Origin: CAZOKN01 sp964580525
GTDB taxonomy: Bacteria; Pseudomonadota; Alphaproteobacteria; Rickettsiales; UBA6187
Direction: 5' to 3'
Assembly (NCBI GenBank): GCA_964580525.1
Contig: CAZOKN010000005.1
Span: forward strand, 1 to 64,000
Length of the DNA: 64,000 nt
Part shown: positions 37,491 through 45,637 of the stretch, piece by piece
How the letters are laid out: each line of letters begins with the position of its first letter
How positions within the stretch are numbered: the stretch's first letter is position 1
The notes under the pieces: model-generated
Databases searched by the model: none
What the model was told of the DNA's origin: nothing
Seen by the model: the letters and a program-made list of their open reading frames with translations, nothing else
Position numbers and translations under genes: made by a program

Positions 37491-37958
37491 TTACTTAATC
37501 AATTCAAAAGTAGCTTCAACTTCAACAGCAACACCAAAAGGTAGTGCTGCAACACCAACAGCAGCTCTTGCATGCTTACCGTTTTCACCGAAAACTTCAG
37601 CTATAAGATCTGAAGCGCCATTGGCAACAGCAGGATGCTCAGTAAAATCAGGTGTTGAATTAACAAACACACCAAGGCGCAGGCATCTTGCTTTGCTTAA
37701 GTCGCCATTGCAAGCTTCTTTTAATTGTGAAAGCACGTTTATAGCACAAACTCTGGCAACTTTTTTGCCTTGTTCAATTGAATAATTTTGACCAAGCTTA
37801 CCAACTTGTCCTTCAACACTGCCGTTTACGAAAGGTATCTGGCCAGAGATTATAACCTGATTACCGCTGATTGTGTAAGGGATATAGTTTGCGGCAGGCT
37901 TTGAAGCCTTTGGTAAATCTATGTTAAGTTCTTCTAGTTTTTTAGCAACTGCTGACAT
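37491..37958 (-). CDS. ridA: RidA family enamine/imine deaminase
   Basis: 155 residues, the longer alphaproteobacterial form of YjgF/YER057c/UK114. RidA hydrolyses reactive 2-aminoacrylate-type enamines formed by PLP enzymes. Seen: 'PYTISGNQVIISGQIPFVNG' near the N-terminus, 'LGQNYSIEQGKKVARVCAIN', 'LRLGVFVNSTPDFTEHPAVANGAS' region and 'HARAAVGVAALPFGVAVEVEA' with the substrate-binding Arg and C-terminal Glu. Strong RBS (AGGAG) six bases before ATG. Single-gene unit with its own terminator. Confidence 0.92.
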   Translation of the reverse strand: MSAVAKKLEELNIDLPKASKPAANYIPYTISGNQVIISGQIPFVNGSVEGQVGKLGQNYSIEQGKKVARVCAINVLSQLKEACNGDLSKARCLRLGVFVNSTPDFTEHPAVANGASDLIAEVFGENGKHARAAVGVAALPFGVAVEVEATFELIK

Positions 37959-38129
37959 GTTTTTCTCCTAATGATTTATAAAATGATTCAGCCCTCTTTT
38001 AGTCTAGAAAAGCTAAACAATCAAGGCTGTCAAAAATATATAAGAAAATTAATACTGATTTTTTGTTTTTAGGGGGTATTATGTATCAACTTATGTTTGA
38101 ATTATGATAGCAGTTTATAAAGGAATTTT

Positions 38130-40274
38130 ATGAAATTCAGATTAATTGCATTAGCTAGCTTTCTTATGGTTTGTTTTGCTGGCTCAGCCAAGGCTGTGAC
38201 CTCTACACCATATGTAACTGATCAGGGAAAATTGGAGTTGATAGCCGGTGGTTATGGCGATGACGGGAAATTATATCTTGGCCTTCATTACGATCTAAAG
38301 CCGGGCTGGCATATCTATTGGCGCACTCCTGGTGATGTTGGTTTTCCTCCGACATTGGATTGGCAAGATTCTACGAATATTGCTAATACTCAGGTTTTGT
38401 GGCCAGCACCTGAAAGAACCAGGCTAAAAATATCAGATGATTTCACCTCAGAAAGTTATAGCTATGAAGGTAATGTTGTATTGCCTGTATTAGTTGATGT
38501 TAAGGATAAAAGTGCGCAAACCAACATTGTTGTTAGCGTTAATTATGCCATTTGCAACGATATCTGTATTCCTGAATCTACAAATATAGAACTTGCAGTT
38601 CCGGCTTCTTATTCTTCTGTTCAGGATATGGATTTTGTAAAATCTGCTTTGAAAAAAATTCCGGCTGAAAACGGAAATAATGGCATAAATATTGAAGAGA
38701 TTAATTTGGGTAAGAATGATAAAGGTGAAGAATTTATCCAGGTTTTCGCCAAAGACAATATGGGTAAATTTACCAACCCCACACTTTTTGTTGAAGGTGG
38801 TGAGGGATTGTCATTTTATAATCCTGAAATAAATCAGAATGAAGCTGGTAATGCTCTGGAAGCTGTATTTAAAATAGGCTTTTTGTCTGACAATAAATCT
38901 CTTGATGGCCGCGAATTTAAAATCACACTGGTTAATGGTGATGTTGCTATTGAAAAAAAGATAAAAAGTTCAGATTTTGGGATGGCGCATGATGTTAGTG
39001 CAATGAAGGTAAAAACGATTCAAAATGGCGAAAGTCTTTTGCTGATCCTGCTATTTGGATTTTTAGGCGGTATGATATTAAATGTTATGCCATGTGTGTT
39101 GCCGGTGCTTTCAATAAAACTGTTGGGAATTATAAAAACCGGCGGAAAATCTAGAGGGTATATTGCCGGTAGTTTTTTAATCACTGCGCTTGGCATAATA
39201 TTTTCATTCCTGGCATTGGCAATTCTGGTTTTAATTCTAAAAAATATTGGCATGAATGTAGGTTGGGGATTTCAGTTTCAAGAGCCTGTATTTATAATAG
39301 GTTTGGTAGTTGTGCTGACATTTTTTGCAGCAAATATGTGGGGCTTGTTTGAAGTAGGAATTCCCGAATTCATAGGTTCTATAAATATGCAAAAAAATGA
39401 TAGGCATCATTTTTTTAGTGAATTCCTTACAGGTGTTTTTGCAACTATTCTAGCAACTCCATGCACAGCTCCTTTTTTGGGAACAGCGGTGGGATTTGCA
39501 CTAACTAGAGGTTATATCGAAATAATCTCCACTTTCCTAGCAATGGGTTTTGGTATGGCTATGCCATATATTATGCTGGCTGTTTTTCCAGGACTAGTGA
39601 GTAAAATGCCAAAGCCGGGCATTTGGATGATTAAATTGAAAAAAATATTAGGCACAATGCTTGCTGCAACTGCAGTTTGGCTAATATGGGTTTTGTCAGA
39701 TCAGCTTGGAAAAACGGCAGCGCTGGTTTTACTTGCTTTGATTATAGCTAAATTACTGAAGCTTTGGGCGGCTAATCATCTAAAATTTTTGGCTGAGAAA
39801 AAAATAAAACTGCTAATATTAGTATCCATTGTTGTTTTGGCGTTTGTTTTGCCATTGAAGGTTTCTAATATTGATAGCGCAAGTGTTATGGCGGCAGAAG
39901 GCAACCTGTGGGAGCCATTTGTTGAGGATGATATAAAATCACTTGTGGAGCATGGTAAGGTTGTTTTTGTTGATGTTACGGCAGATTGGTGTCTGACTTG
40001 CAAGGTCAATAAATTGTTGATTTTAGAAAGTGATGATGTGCAAAAACAATTCATGCAACTTGATGTGGTTGCCATGCTTGCTGACTGGACAAATAAAGAT
40101 GGCGATATTGAAATGTATTTAAAGAAAAATAATCGCGCTGGTATACCTTTTTATGCAGTTTATGGTCCAGGGCTGCCTAACGGCAAAGTCTTGCCTGAAT
40201 TATTGTCTAAGCAGATTGTTATTGATGCTGTAAAGCAAGCAGCTGGCAATAGTGATACTCAGGTAAATCAGTAG
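38130..40274 (+). CDS. dsbD: Thiol:disulfide interchange protein DsbD (ScsB-like)
   Basis: 714 residues. It carries reducing power from the cytoplasm across the inner membrane to periplasmic disulfide proteins. Signal peptide (about 1-22, ending 'GSAKA'); N-terminal immunoglobulin-like domain with a Cys pair in 'YAICNDICIPES'; then about eight membrane segments (300-580) with the two redox Cys in 'NVMPCVLPVLSIK' and 'ATPCTAPFLGTAV'; and a C-terminal thioredoxin-like domain with C620-x-x-C623 in 'ADWCLTCKVNK'. All three Cys pairs are intact. AAGGAA precedes the ATG. It is monocistronic and followed by a tRNA on the other strand. Confidence 0.93.
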   Translation: MKFRLIALASFLMVCFAGSAKAVTSTPYVTDQGKLELIAGGYGDDGKLYLGLHYDLKPGWHIYWRTPGDVGFPPTLDWQDSTNIANTQVLWPAPERTRLKISDDFTSESYSYEGNVVLPVLVDVKDKSAQTNIVVSVNYAICNDICIPESTNIELAVPASYSSVQDMDFVKSALKKIPAENGNNGINIEEINLGKNDKGEEFIQVFAKDNMGKFTNPTLFVEGGEGLSFYNPEINQNEAGNALEAVFKIGFLSDNKSLDGREFKITLVNGDVAIEKKIKSSDFGMAHDVSAMKVKTIQNGESLLLILLFGFLGGMILNVMPCVLPVLSIKLLGIIKTGGKSRGYIAGSFLITALGIIFSFLALAILVLILKNIGMNVGWGFQFQEPVFIIGLVVVLTFFAANMWGLFEVGIPEFIGSINMQKNDRHHFFSEFLTGVFATILATPCTAPFLGTAVGFALTRGYIEIISTFLAMGFGMAMPYIMLAVFPGLVSKMPKPGIWMIKLKKILGTMLAATAVWLIWVLSDQLGKTAALVLLALIIAKLLKLWAANHLKFLAEKKIKLLILVSIVVLAFVLPLKVSNIDSASVMAAEGNLWEPFVEDDIKSLVEHGKVVFVDVTADWCLTCKVNKLLILESDDVQKQFMQLDVVAMLADWTNKDGDIEMYLKKNNRAGIPFYAVYGPGLPNGKVLPELLSKQIVIDAVKQAAGNSDTQVNQ

Positions 40275-40325
40275 CTTGGCAGTGAAGCTACATGCAAAGA
40301 ATTGCTTGATATATAATGAGAGAAT

Positions 40326-40400
40326 TGGAGCGGGTGAAGGGAGTCGAACCCTCGACACCAACCTTGGCAAGGTTGTACTCTACCACTGAGCTACACCCGC
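40326..40400 (-). tRNA. tRNA-Gly (GCC)
   Basis: Full cloverleaf on the minus strand: 7-bp acceptor GCGGGTG/CACCCGC, D arm 'GCTCAGTGGTAGAGT', anticodon loop TTGCCAA (anticodon GCC) on a 5-bp stem, T arm with GTTCGACTC. Discriminator T and CCA are encoded. Confidence 0.97.
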
Positions 40401-40424
40401 TTCTAAGCCAAAAAAGGTAGCCGC

Positions 40425-40452
40425 ATAATACGCAAAACAATTTCTTTTGCAA
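40425..40452 (-). promoter_or_regulatory. Promoter of tRNA-Gly
   Basis: On the minus strand TTGCAA (40447-40452), 16-base spacer, TATTAT (40425-40430), placed 25 bases upstream of the tRNA 5' end. Confidence 0.6.
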
Positions 40453-40896
40453 GAGTGTTTTTCAAATAAAGTGCGATTTTGTTAAAAATGATAATTCCAT
40501 TGGATTCTTTATCTAAAAAATCGTCTAAATTTCAGATGGAAAGTATAAAAATATAAAAATTGAAGATGGTCTATTATTTTTTGATAGCCGGAACATACTA
40601 AATTTACTTAGTTATAGGTTAGGCAATCTATATCTATTCATTGTAGATAAAATTTTTTCTTGCACTATTAATAGTAATGTGGCATTGGTGATATTCGTGC
40701 TGGATTTATTTTATATTTTATCAAGCTAAGTTATGGAAAACTGTGGATAAAATAAGAAAATATTTTACAAAATAAAAATTACTTGTAAGAAATTTGACTC
40801 AGGGTGCATATTTTTGTTTCTTAATAGAAAAAAATGTTATATGGAGCCTCTTCGTTTTTTTAATTGTTAACCTTTTTTTGGGTGGGGTTGTCAGAA
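40453..40896. other. Long AT-rich leader before the polyamine cluster
   Basis: Nearly 450 bases without a supportable ORF. It includes the probable promoter region of the decarboxylase gene, but I could not settle on a -35/-10 pair (a TTGACT at about 40795 lacks a good -10). GGTGGGG at about 40880-40887 is the likely RBS for ATG 40897. No recognised riboswitch. Confidence 0.4.
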
Positions 40897-42090
40897 ATGA
40901 AAAAGAAATTATCGAATATTTCTTCCCTAGTAAGTGAGTCACCAGACAATGCTTTCTTCGTTTTCCGTCCCAAGTCTATTGAGCGGTCTGTTAAATTCTT
41001 TAAGAAGAATTTCGCTGGCAATATACTTTACGCGGTGAAAACCAATCCTGAAGATCATGTGCTAGCTTCCCTTAAGGAGCTTGGCGTTTCTTCGTTTGAT
41101 GTAGCCTCTATAGAGGAAATACGTAGAGTTAGAAAGCACCAAAAAAAGGCTAAACTATATTTTATGCATCCGGTTAAATCCCGTAACTCAATAAGAGAAG
41201 CTTATTTTGAGCATGGGGTGAGAAATTTCTCATTGGATAGCATTGACGAATTAGAAAAAATTTATGAAGAGACAGACAAAGCTCAAGACCTTAGCTTGTT
41301 TGTGCGTATGGCTATTCCTAACACTTATGCAGAGCTTAATCTTGCTGATAAATTCGGTGTTAATTTGCAGCAGGCTAAACCATTGCTGAAAAAAGTTAAC
41401 AAATACGCCAGCAAAGTGGGCGTTTGTTTCCACGTAGGTTCGCAGTGCATGAATCCTGATGCTTATAGAATTGCTATGCGTATGGTGGCAAAAGTTATAA
41501 AAAGCTCCGGCGTGGTAGTGGATTATTTTAATGTGGGCGGTGGCTTTCCGTCTATATATCCTGGTATGATGCCTTCTCCGTTGGGCGAGTATTTTGATGC
41601 CATCAGAGAAGAATTTGAGATTATAAACAGTAAAGGCAATATGGAGCTTTTCTGCGAGCCGGGTAGGGCTATTGTTGCGGAAAGCACTTCAGTTGTTGTG
41701 CGTGTTGAGCTTCGTAAGGACGACGCTCTTTATATAAATGATGGCACTTATGGCAGTCTTTTTGATGCCGGAACGCCGAATTTCATTTTCCCGGTTAGGT
41801 TGGTGAAGGGAAGGGCGACAGATCCTTCTAACCTGATACCATATTGTTTTTATGGTCCAACATGCGATTCGCTTGACTTTATGAAAGGTCCGTTCTATTT
41901 GCCTGAGGGCGTGAGCGAAGGCGATTATATAGAAATTGGCCAAATAGGCGCATACGGCAGGACGCTGGCAACTCGTTTTAATGGCTTTGGCCATGAAGAG
42001 GGTGTTGTTTTTGTGGATGATGATCCGTTGATGACTCTTTATGATGATGATCTTATCTCTAATGAGCCATTGGAAATTATAGCCGCTTAG
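40897..42090 (+). CDS. Ornithine/diaminopimelate-type decarboxylase (fold III, PLP)
   Basis: 397 residues from ATG 40897 (the open frame extends 33 bases upstream without an RBS). PLP lysine Lys48 in 'LYAVKTNP', 'SFDVASIEEI', His/Ser in 'CFHVGSQCM', phosphate-binding 'NVGGGFPSIYPG', 'CEPGRAIVAES' and the catalytic Cys in 'YGPTCDSLDF' define the alanine-racemase-fold decarboxylases of the ornithine/lysine type. About 400 residues fits bacterial ornithine decarboxylase, which makes putrescine. Directly followed, 30 bases on, by the deoxyhypusine-synthase-like gene, so a polyamine role is likely. Lysine or another diamino acid as substrate cannot be excluded. Confidence 0.87.
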   Translation: MKKKLSNISSLVSESPDNAFFVFRPKSIERSVKFFKKNFAGNILYAVKTNPEDHVLASLKELGVSSFDVASIEEIRRVRKHQKKAKLYFMHPVKSRNSIREAYFEHGVRNFSLDSIDELEKIYEETDKAQDLSLFVRMAIPNTYAELNLADKFGVNLQQAKPLLKKVNKYASKVGVCFHVGSQCMNPDAYRIAMRMVAKVIKSSGVVVDYFNVGGGFPSIYPGMMPSPLGEYFDAIREEFEIINSKGNMELFCEPGRAIVAESTSVVVRVELRKDDALYINDGTYGSLFDAGTPNFIFPVRLVKGRATDPSNLIPYCFYGPTCDSLDFMKGPFYLPEGVSEGDYIEIGQIGAYGRTLATRFNGFGHEEGVVFVDDDPLMTLYDDDLISNEPLEIIAA

Positions 42091-42120
42091 GGCCTTAACA
42101 ATTAATTAGTGAGAAAAGAA

Positions 42121-43185
42121 ATGACTGCAGTAAAAAAGCAAAAAGAATCGGCTGCTTCAAGCCAAAAAGATAAATTGTTGAGCAGGGAAGTGAAGCACAT
42201 AGACATCACGTCTTTTGATGCACGCCCTATAATCGACAGCATGGATCACATGTCATTCACTGCGCGTGACCTTGCACGTGCAACTGAAATATATAACCGC
42301 ATGTTGAAAGATAAAACATGCTCGGTAATATTGACTTTGGCAGGTTCTACTTCTGCGGCAGGCTGCATGAAGGTTTATGCGGACATGATTAAAAATAACA
42401 TGGTGGATGCTATAGTTTCTACTGGTGCCAGCATTGTTGATATGGATTTCTTTGAAGCTATGGGTTTCAAGCATTATCAAGGCAGTCCTTTTGTTGATGA
42501 CCGCCAGCTGAGAGATTTGTATATCGATCGTATTTACGACACTTACATTGATGAAGAAGATTTACAAGCTTGCGACAAAACTATTTTTGAAATAGCTCAA
42601 AGCCTTGAAAAGCGTCCTTATAGCTCACGTGAGTTTATTAAAGAGATGGGGCGTTGGTTGTCTGAAGGAAATGCTAAGAAAAAAGATTCATTGGTGCAGC
42701 TTGCTTATGAGCATGATGTTCCTATCTTCTGCCCGGCATTTACAGATTCTTCTGCCGGCTTTGGTTTGGTTTTGCATCAGGTTAAAAATCCTAAGAAGCA
42801 CCTGACAATTGACTCTATAGCTGACTTCCGTGAACTTACGGACATCAAGATTAAAGCTGGTACTACTGGCTTGTTGATGATTGGTGGTGGCGTTCCTAAG
42901 AACTTCGTGCAGGACACTGTTGTGTGCGCTGAAATTCTTGGCGAAGAAGTTGAAATGCATAAATATGCTGTTCAGATTACTGTTGCTGATTCACGTGATG
43001 GCGCTTGCTCAAGCTCTACGCTTAAAGAAGCATGCTCTTGGGGCAAGGTTGATATTGCTTATGAGCAAATGGTTTATGCTGAAGCTACAAGCGTTGTACC
43101 TTTGTTGGCAAGCGATGCTTATCACAGAGGATACTGGAAAGAGCGTAAAAAGAGAAAGTACGCTACTTTGTTTGATAAAGAATAA
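42121..43185 (+). CDS. Deoxyhypusine-synthase-like protein, probable polyamine aminobutyltransferase
   Basis: 354 residues from ATG 42121. NAD-binding and active-site features of the deoxyhypusine/homospermidine synthase family are present: 'LTLAGSTSAAGCMKVYADMI', 'VDAIVSTGASIVDMDFFEAM', 'MIGGGVPKNFVQDT', and 'EACSWGKVDI', where Lys309 aligns with the lysine that forms the enzyme-aminobutyl imine. Eukaryotic and archaeal members modify eIF5A. Bacteria have no eIF5A, and bacterial homologues are thought to use small amines such as putrescine instead. Its place between a decarboxylase and a ureohydrolase supports homospermidine or spermidine-like product formation, which is inference. The first 25 residues are Lys/Ser-rich and variable. 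Confidence 0.87.
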   Translation: MTAVKKQKESAASSQKDKLLSREVKHIDITSFDARPIIDSMDHMSFTARDLARATEIYNRMLKDKTCSVILTLAGSTSAAGCMKVYADMIKNNMVDAIVSTGASIVDMDFFEAMGFKHYQGSPFVDDRQLRDLYIDRIYDTYIDEEDLQACDKTIFEIAQSLEKRPYSSREFIKEMGRWLSEGNAKKKDSLVQLAYEHDVPIFCPAFTDSSAGFGLVLHQVKNPKKHLTIDSIADFRELTDIKIKAGTTGLLMIGGGVPKNFVQDTVVCAEILGEEVEMHKYAVQITVADSRDGACSSSTLKEACSWGKVDIAYEQMVYAEATSVVPLLASDAYHRGYWKERKKRKYATLFDKE

Positions 43186-43319
43186 TTTTTATATATTGAA
43201 AAATAAAGATAATTGGGTAACGCCTTCTCTCCTTTGGGAATGGAAGGCAGTTTCCTGGTTGCTTTTGAACTTCATAGCTTGCGTGCCCTTTTTATAGTTT
43301 TCGATAAAACCAGGGAATA

Positions 43320-44570
43320 ATGACAAAAATAGATGTCTCTTATATTCGTTCACTAGATGAAAAGTTGGTTTCAGTAATAAGGGACTTTCAGTTCCTCACA
43401 CCTCTCAGCTGGCCTATGGCCGCGCAAAAGCAATTTCTTGAAAGTGTTGAAAGAAAAAAATTAGTTCTGCCGGAAGTGGTTTATACAAAAGGCAACTATG
43501 GTGAAAAAATATCTGTCCTTTCGGAATTTGTGGCTGCTTTAGAGCACGAAAACCACCCAGCAATTAGCTTTATACGTGAAAATGCCAGAAGCTATTTAGT
43601 GGCGTATAATATCTTGCAAAATGCCGGTACAAGTACAGTTACTGATTTATCGAAAGAATTATACGGCAGCACAGATGAAACGCTGGAATATTATAATCGG
43701 AATTATGTTCAAATAGCGCGTTATTTTCTACATGTTGCTGAAAAATATAATAAAGTTGAGCAGGATAAATTTGTAGCGACGCCATATAGCGCTGTTCAAT
43801 TGCGTGATATATTGCAGGAAAAAATCAAAGATGTTATTCCTGGCTTGTCTGAGTCCGTTACGGTTTCGGTTGATGAAAATATCACAGCGCGCGCGTCGGC
43901 AGGGCCGGATTATGTAAAAGTGCGTGCTGACGCAATGTTTTCAGATGCAGATGTTGGTCAGCTTTTGCATCATGAAGTTGGTGTGCATACACTGACTTAT
44001 ATCAACGGCCGCAGGCAGCCGCTTCTAAAATCACTGGGCTATTCTTCACCACGCACAACAGCAACCCAAGAAGGTCTGGCGACTTTTTCTGAATATATAA
44101 CTTATTCAATCGATCTGGCGCGTCTAAAAAGGATAGCGTTGCGCATTATTGCTGTGGATATGGCTTTGTCAGGCGCAAATCTTATAGATTTGTTCAGGTT
44201 TTTTTGCGACCATGGGCAAAATAGTGAAGAGAGTTATTATTCTGCGATGCGTATATTCCGTGGTGGTCATCCAAAGGGCGGCATTGTATTTATGAAGGAT
44301 ATAGTCTACTTGCGTGGCTTGTTTGAAGTTGAAGGTTTTTTGAAGAAGGCCATGCACAAGGGTGATTTGCGCGAAATGGCGATATTATTTTCTGGAAAAC
44401 TTACAACGGATGATGTACATAGCCTTTCTCCGCTGGTTGAAGATGGAATATTAGCTGTGCCTGTGTGTTTGCCGGAATGGATGCGGAAGCATGGCGAGCT
44501 TGCAACACATCTTGCAATCAATGATTTGACGGAAAGGTTTAAAATACGAAAGAAGGAAGCAAAAAAATGA
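43320..44570 (+). CDS. DUF1704 (QEGLA-motif, MATCAP-like) metallohydrolase
   Basis: 416 residues. The zinc motif HExxxH is present at 218-223 ('LLHHEVGVHTLTY'), and the family's signature 'TATQEGLATFSEY' follows near 245-257. DUF1704 proteins in bacteria are named after the QEGLA motif; the eukaryotic relatives (MATCAP/TMCP) are tyrosine carboxypeptidases that trim tubulin tails. The bacterial substrate is unknown. AGGGA lies before the ATG. Its end overlaps the ureohydrolase start (ATGA), so the two are coupled. Steady association with polyamine genes suggests a small aminoacyl or peptide-amide substrate, but that is a guess. Confidence 0.8.
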   Translation: MTKIDVSYIRSLDEKLVSVIRDFQFLTPLSWPMAAQKQFLESVERKKLVLPEVVYTKGNYGEKISVLSEFVAALEHENHPAISFIRENARSYLVAYNILQNAGTSTVTDLSKELYGSTDETLEYYNRNYVQIARYFLHVAEKYNKVEQDKFVATPYSAVQLRDILQEKIKDVIPGLSESVTVSVDENITARASAGPDYVKVRADAMFSDADVGQLLHHEVGVHTLTYINGRRQPLLKSLGYSSPRTTATQEGLATFSEYITYSIDLARLKRIALRIIAVDMALSGANLIDLFRFFCDHGQNSEESYYSAMRIFRGGHPKGGIVFMKDIVYLRGLFEVEGFLKKAMHKGDLREMAILFSGKLTTDDVHSLSPLVEDGILAVPVCLPEWMRKHGELATHLAINDLTERFKIRKKEAKK

Positions 44571-45478
44571 AGAAAAGCAGTTTTGCCATAATGCCGCAGC
44601 AGGAAGGATTTTTAGGTCTTGAGGAAGAGGATAGCGTTTCTTATGAAGATGCAAAAGCGGTAGTTATACCTTTCGGTCTTGAGGCATCTGTAAGCTATGG
44701 CGGGGGTACTGCGCAAGGCCCACAAGCAATGATAGCAGCGTCCCATGAGGTAGAATTGTTTGATGATCAGCTTTGGTGCGAGCCTTATAAACACATGAAT
44801 GTTGTTACGCTGAAAGAGCCGAAGATAGATAAAAAGATAGATAAAGCGCTTGAGCAGTTAGAAAATACTGTGCGCACTGTTTTGGAAGACGGAAAGTTTC
44901 CAATGGTTTTTGGTGGCGAACATTCAATAACTGCAGGTGCTATACGCCCATTCGCGGAAAAATATAAAGACCTGGTTTTGCTGCATTTTGATGCGCATGC
45001 GGATTTGCGTGATGGTTATGAAGGTGAGCATTATTCTCACGCTGCGGCGCTTCGCCGTTGTTTAGATTATGAAAATATTGGTCTGGTTTCAATTGGCATC
45101 AGAAATATTTCTGCCAGTGAAATCCCGTTCCTCGAAGCTAATCGCAATCGTATACATATATATTGGGGTCGCGATAGAAAACGCTGGGATATCAAAGAGA
45201 TAATATCGCATCTTCGTTTTAAACCTGTATATGTTACATTCGATGTGGATGGTTTTGACGCGAGCCTTATGCCTGCAACTGGCACACCTGAGCCTGGTGG
45301 GGTTTTCTGGGAAGATGTTATTGATATCCTAACTGAAGCAAGCAAGGTTTGCCGGTTTGTTGGCGCGGATGTTAACGAGCTTGCGCCTAAGGAAAATCTC
45401 CATTCATGTGATTTCTTGGCAGCTAAACTTGCTTACAAAATCATGTCGCTGGCATTTTTGTCTGATAGGCTGAAATAA
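44567..45478 (+). CDS. Agmatinase/arginase-family ureohydrolase
   Basis: 303 residues. The binuclear manganese ligands are in place: His in 'VFGGEHSITAG', the cluster 'LHFDAHADLRDGYEG' and 'TFDVDGFDASLMPATGTPEPGG'. Length and the SYGGGTAQGPQAM N-terminal segment fit agmatinase (SpeB) better than arginase, giving putrescine and urea from agmatine, but a guanidino acid substrate remains possible. It overlaps the DUF1704 gene by 4 bases and closes a four-gene polyamine cluster that contains no arginine decarboxylase in this window. Confidence 0.86.
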   Translation: MKKSSFAIMPQQEGFLGLEEEDSVSYEDAKAVVIPFGLEASVSYGGGTAQGPQAMIAASHEVELFDDQLWCEPYKHMNVVTLKEPKIDKKIDKALEQLENTVRTVLEDGKFPMVFGGEHSITAGAIRPFAEKYKDLVLLHFDAHADLRDGYEGEHYSHAAALRRCLDYENIGLVSIGIRNISASEIPFLEANRNRIHIYWGRDRKRWDIKEIISHLRFKPVYVTFDVDGFDASLMPATGTPEPGGVFWEDVIDILTEASKVCRFVGADVNELAPKENLHSCDFLAAKLAYKIMSLAFLSDRLK

Positions 45479-45637
45479 CTTTTAGTTGAAGTTTTTTGTC
45501 ACTAAGCAGCTATAACTATTTGATTTATAGGAATGGCTCTTGACTTGTGCGATATCGATCGTTACAATAACCGTCCAAAATTGAAAAATTGTTATTTTTA
45601 TTATTATTAGTTGATTTGTCTCTTAAAGGAGTGATGT

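Noticed and set aside
40453..40896. Riboswitch or attenuator before the polyamine cluster
   Set aside because: No recognised fold and no terminator-like hairpin before the ATG; the region is just AT-rich.
42121..43185. eIF5A-type hypusine modification
   Set aside because: Bacteria lack eIF5A and no such gene is in the window; the neighbours point to small-molecule polyamines.
42881..43297. 138-codon plus-strand ORF
   Set aside because: Mostly inside the deoxyhypusine-synthase-like gene in another frame, with shadow-like Leu/Cys-rich composition. I saw nothing else in 43186-43319.
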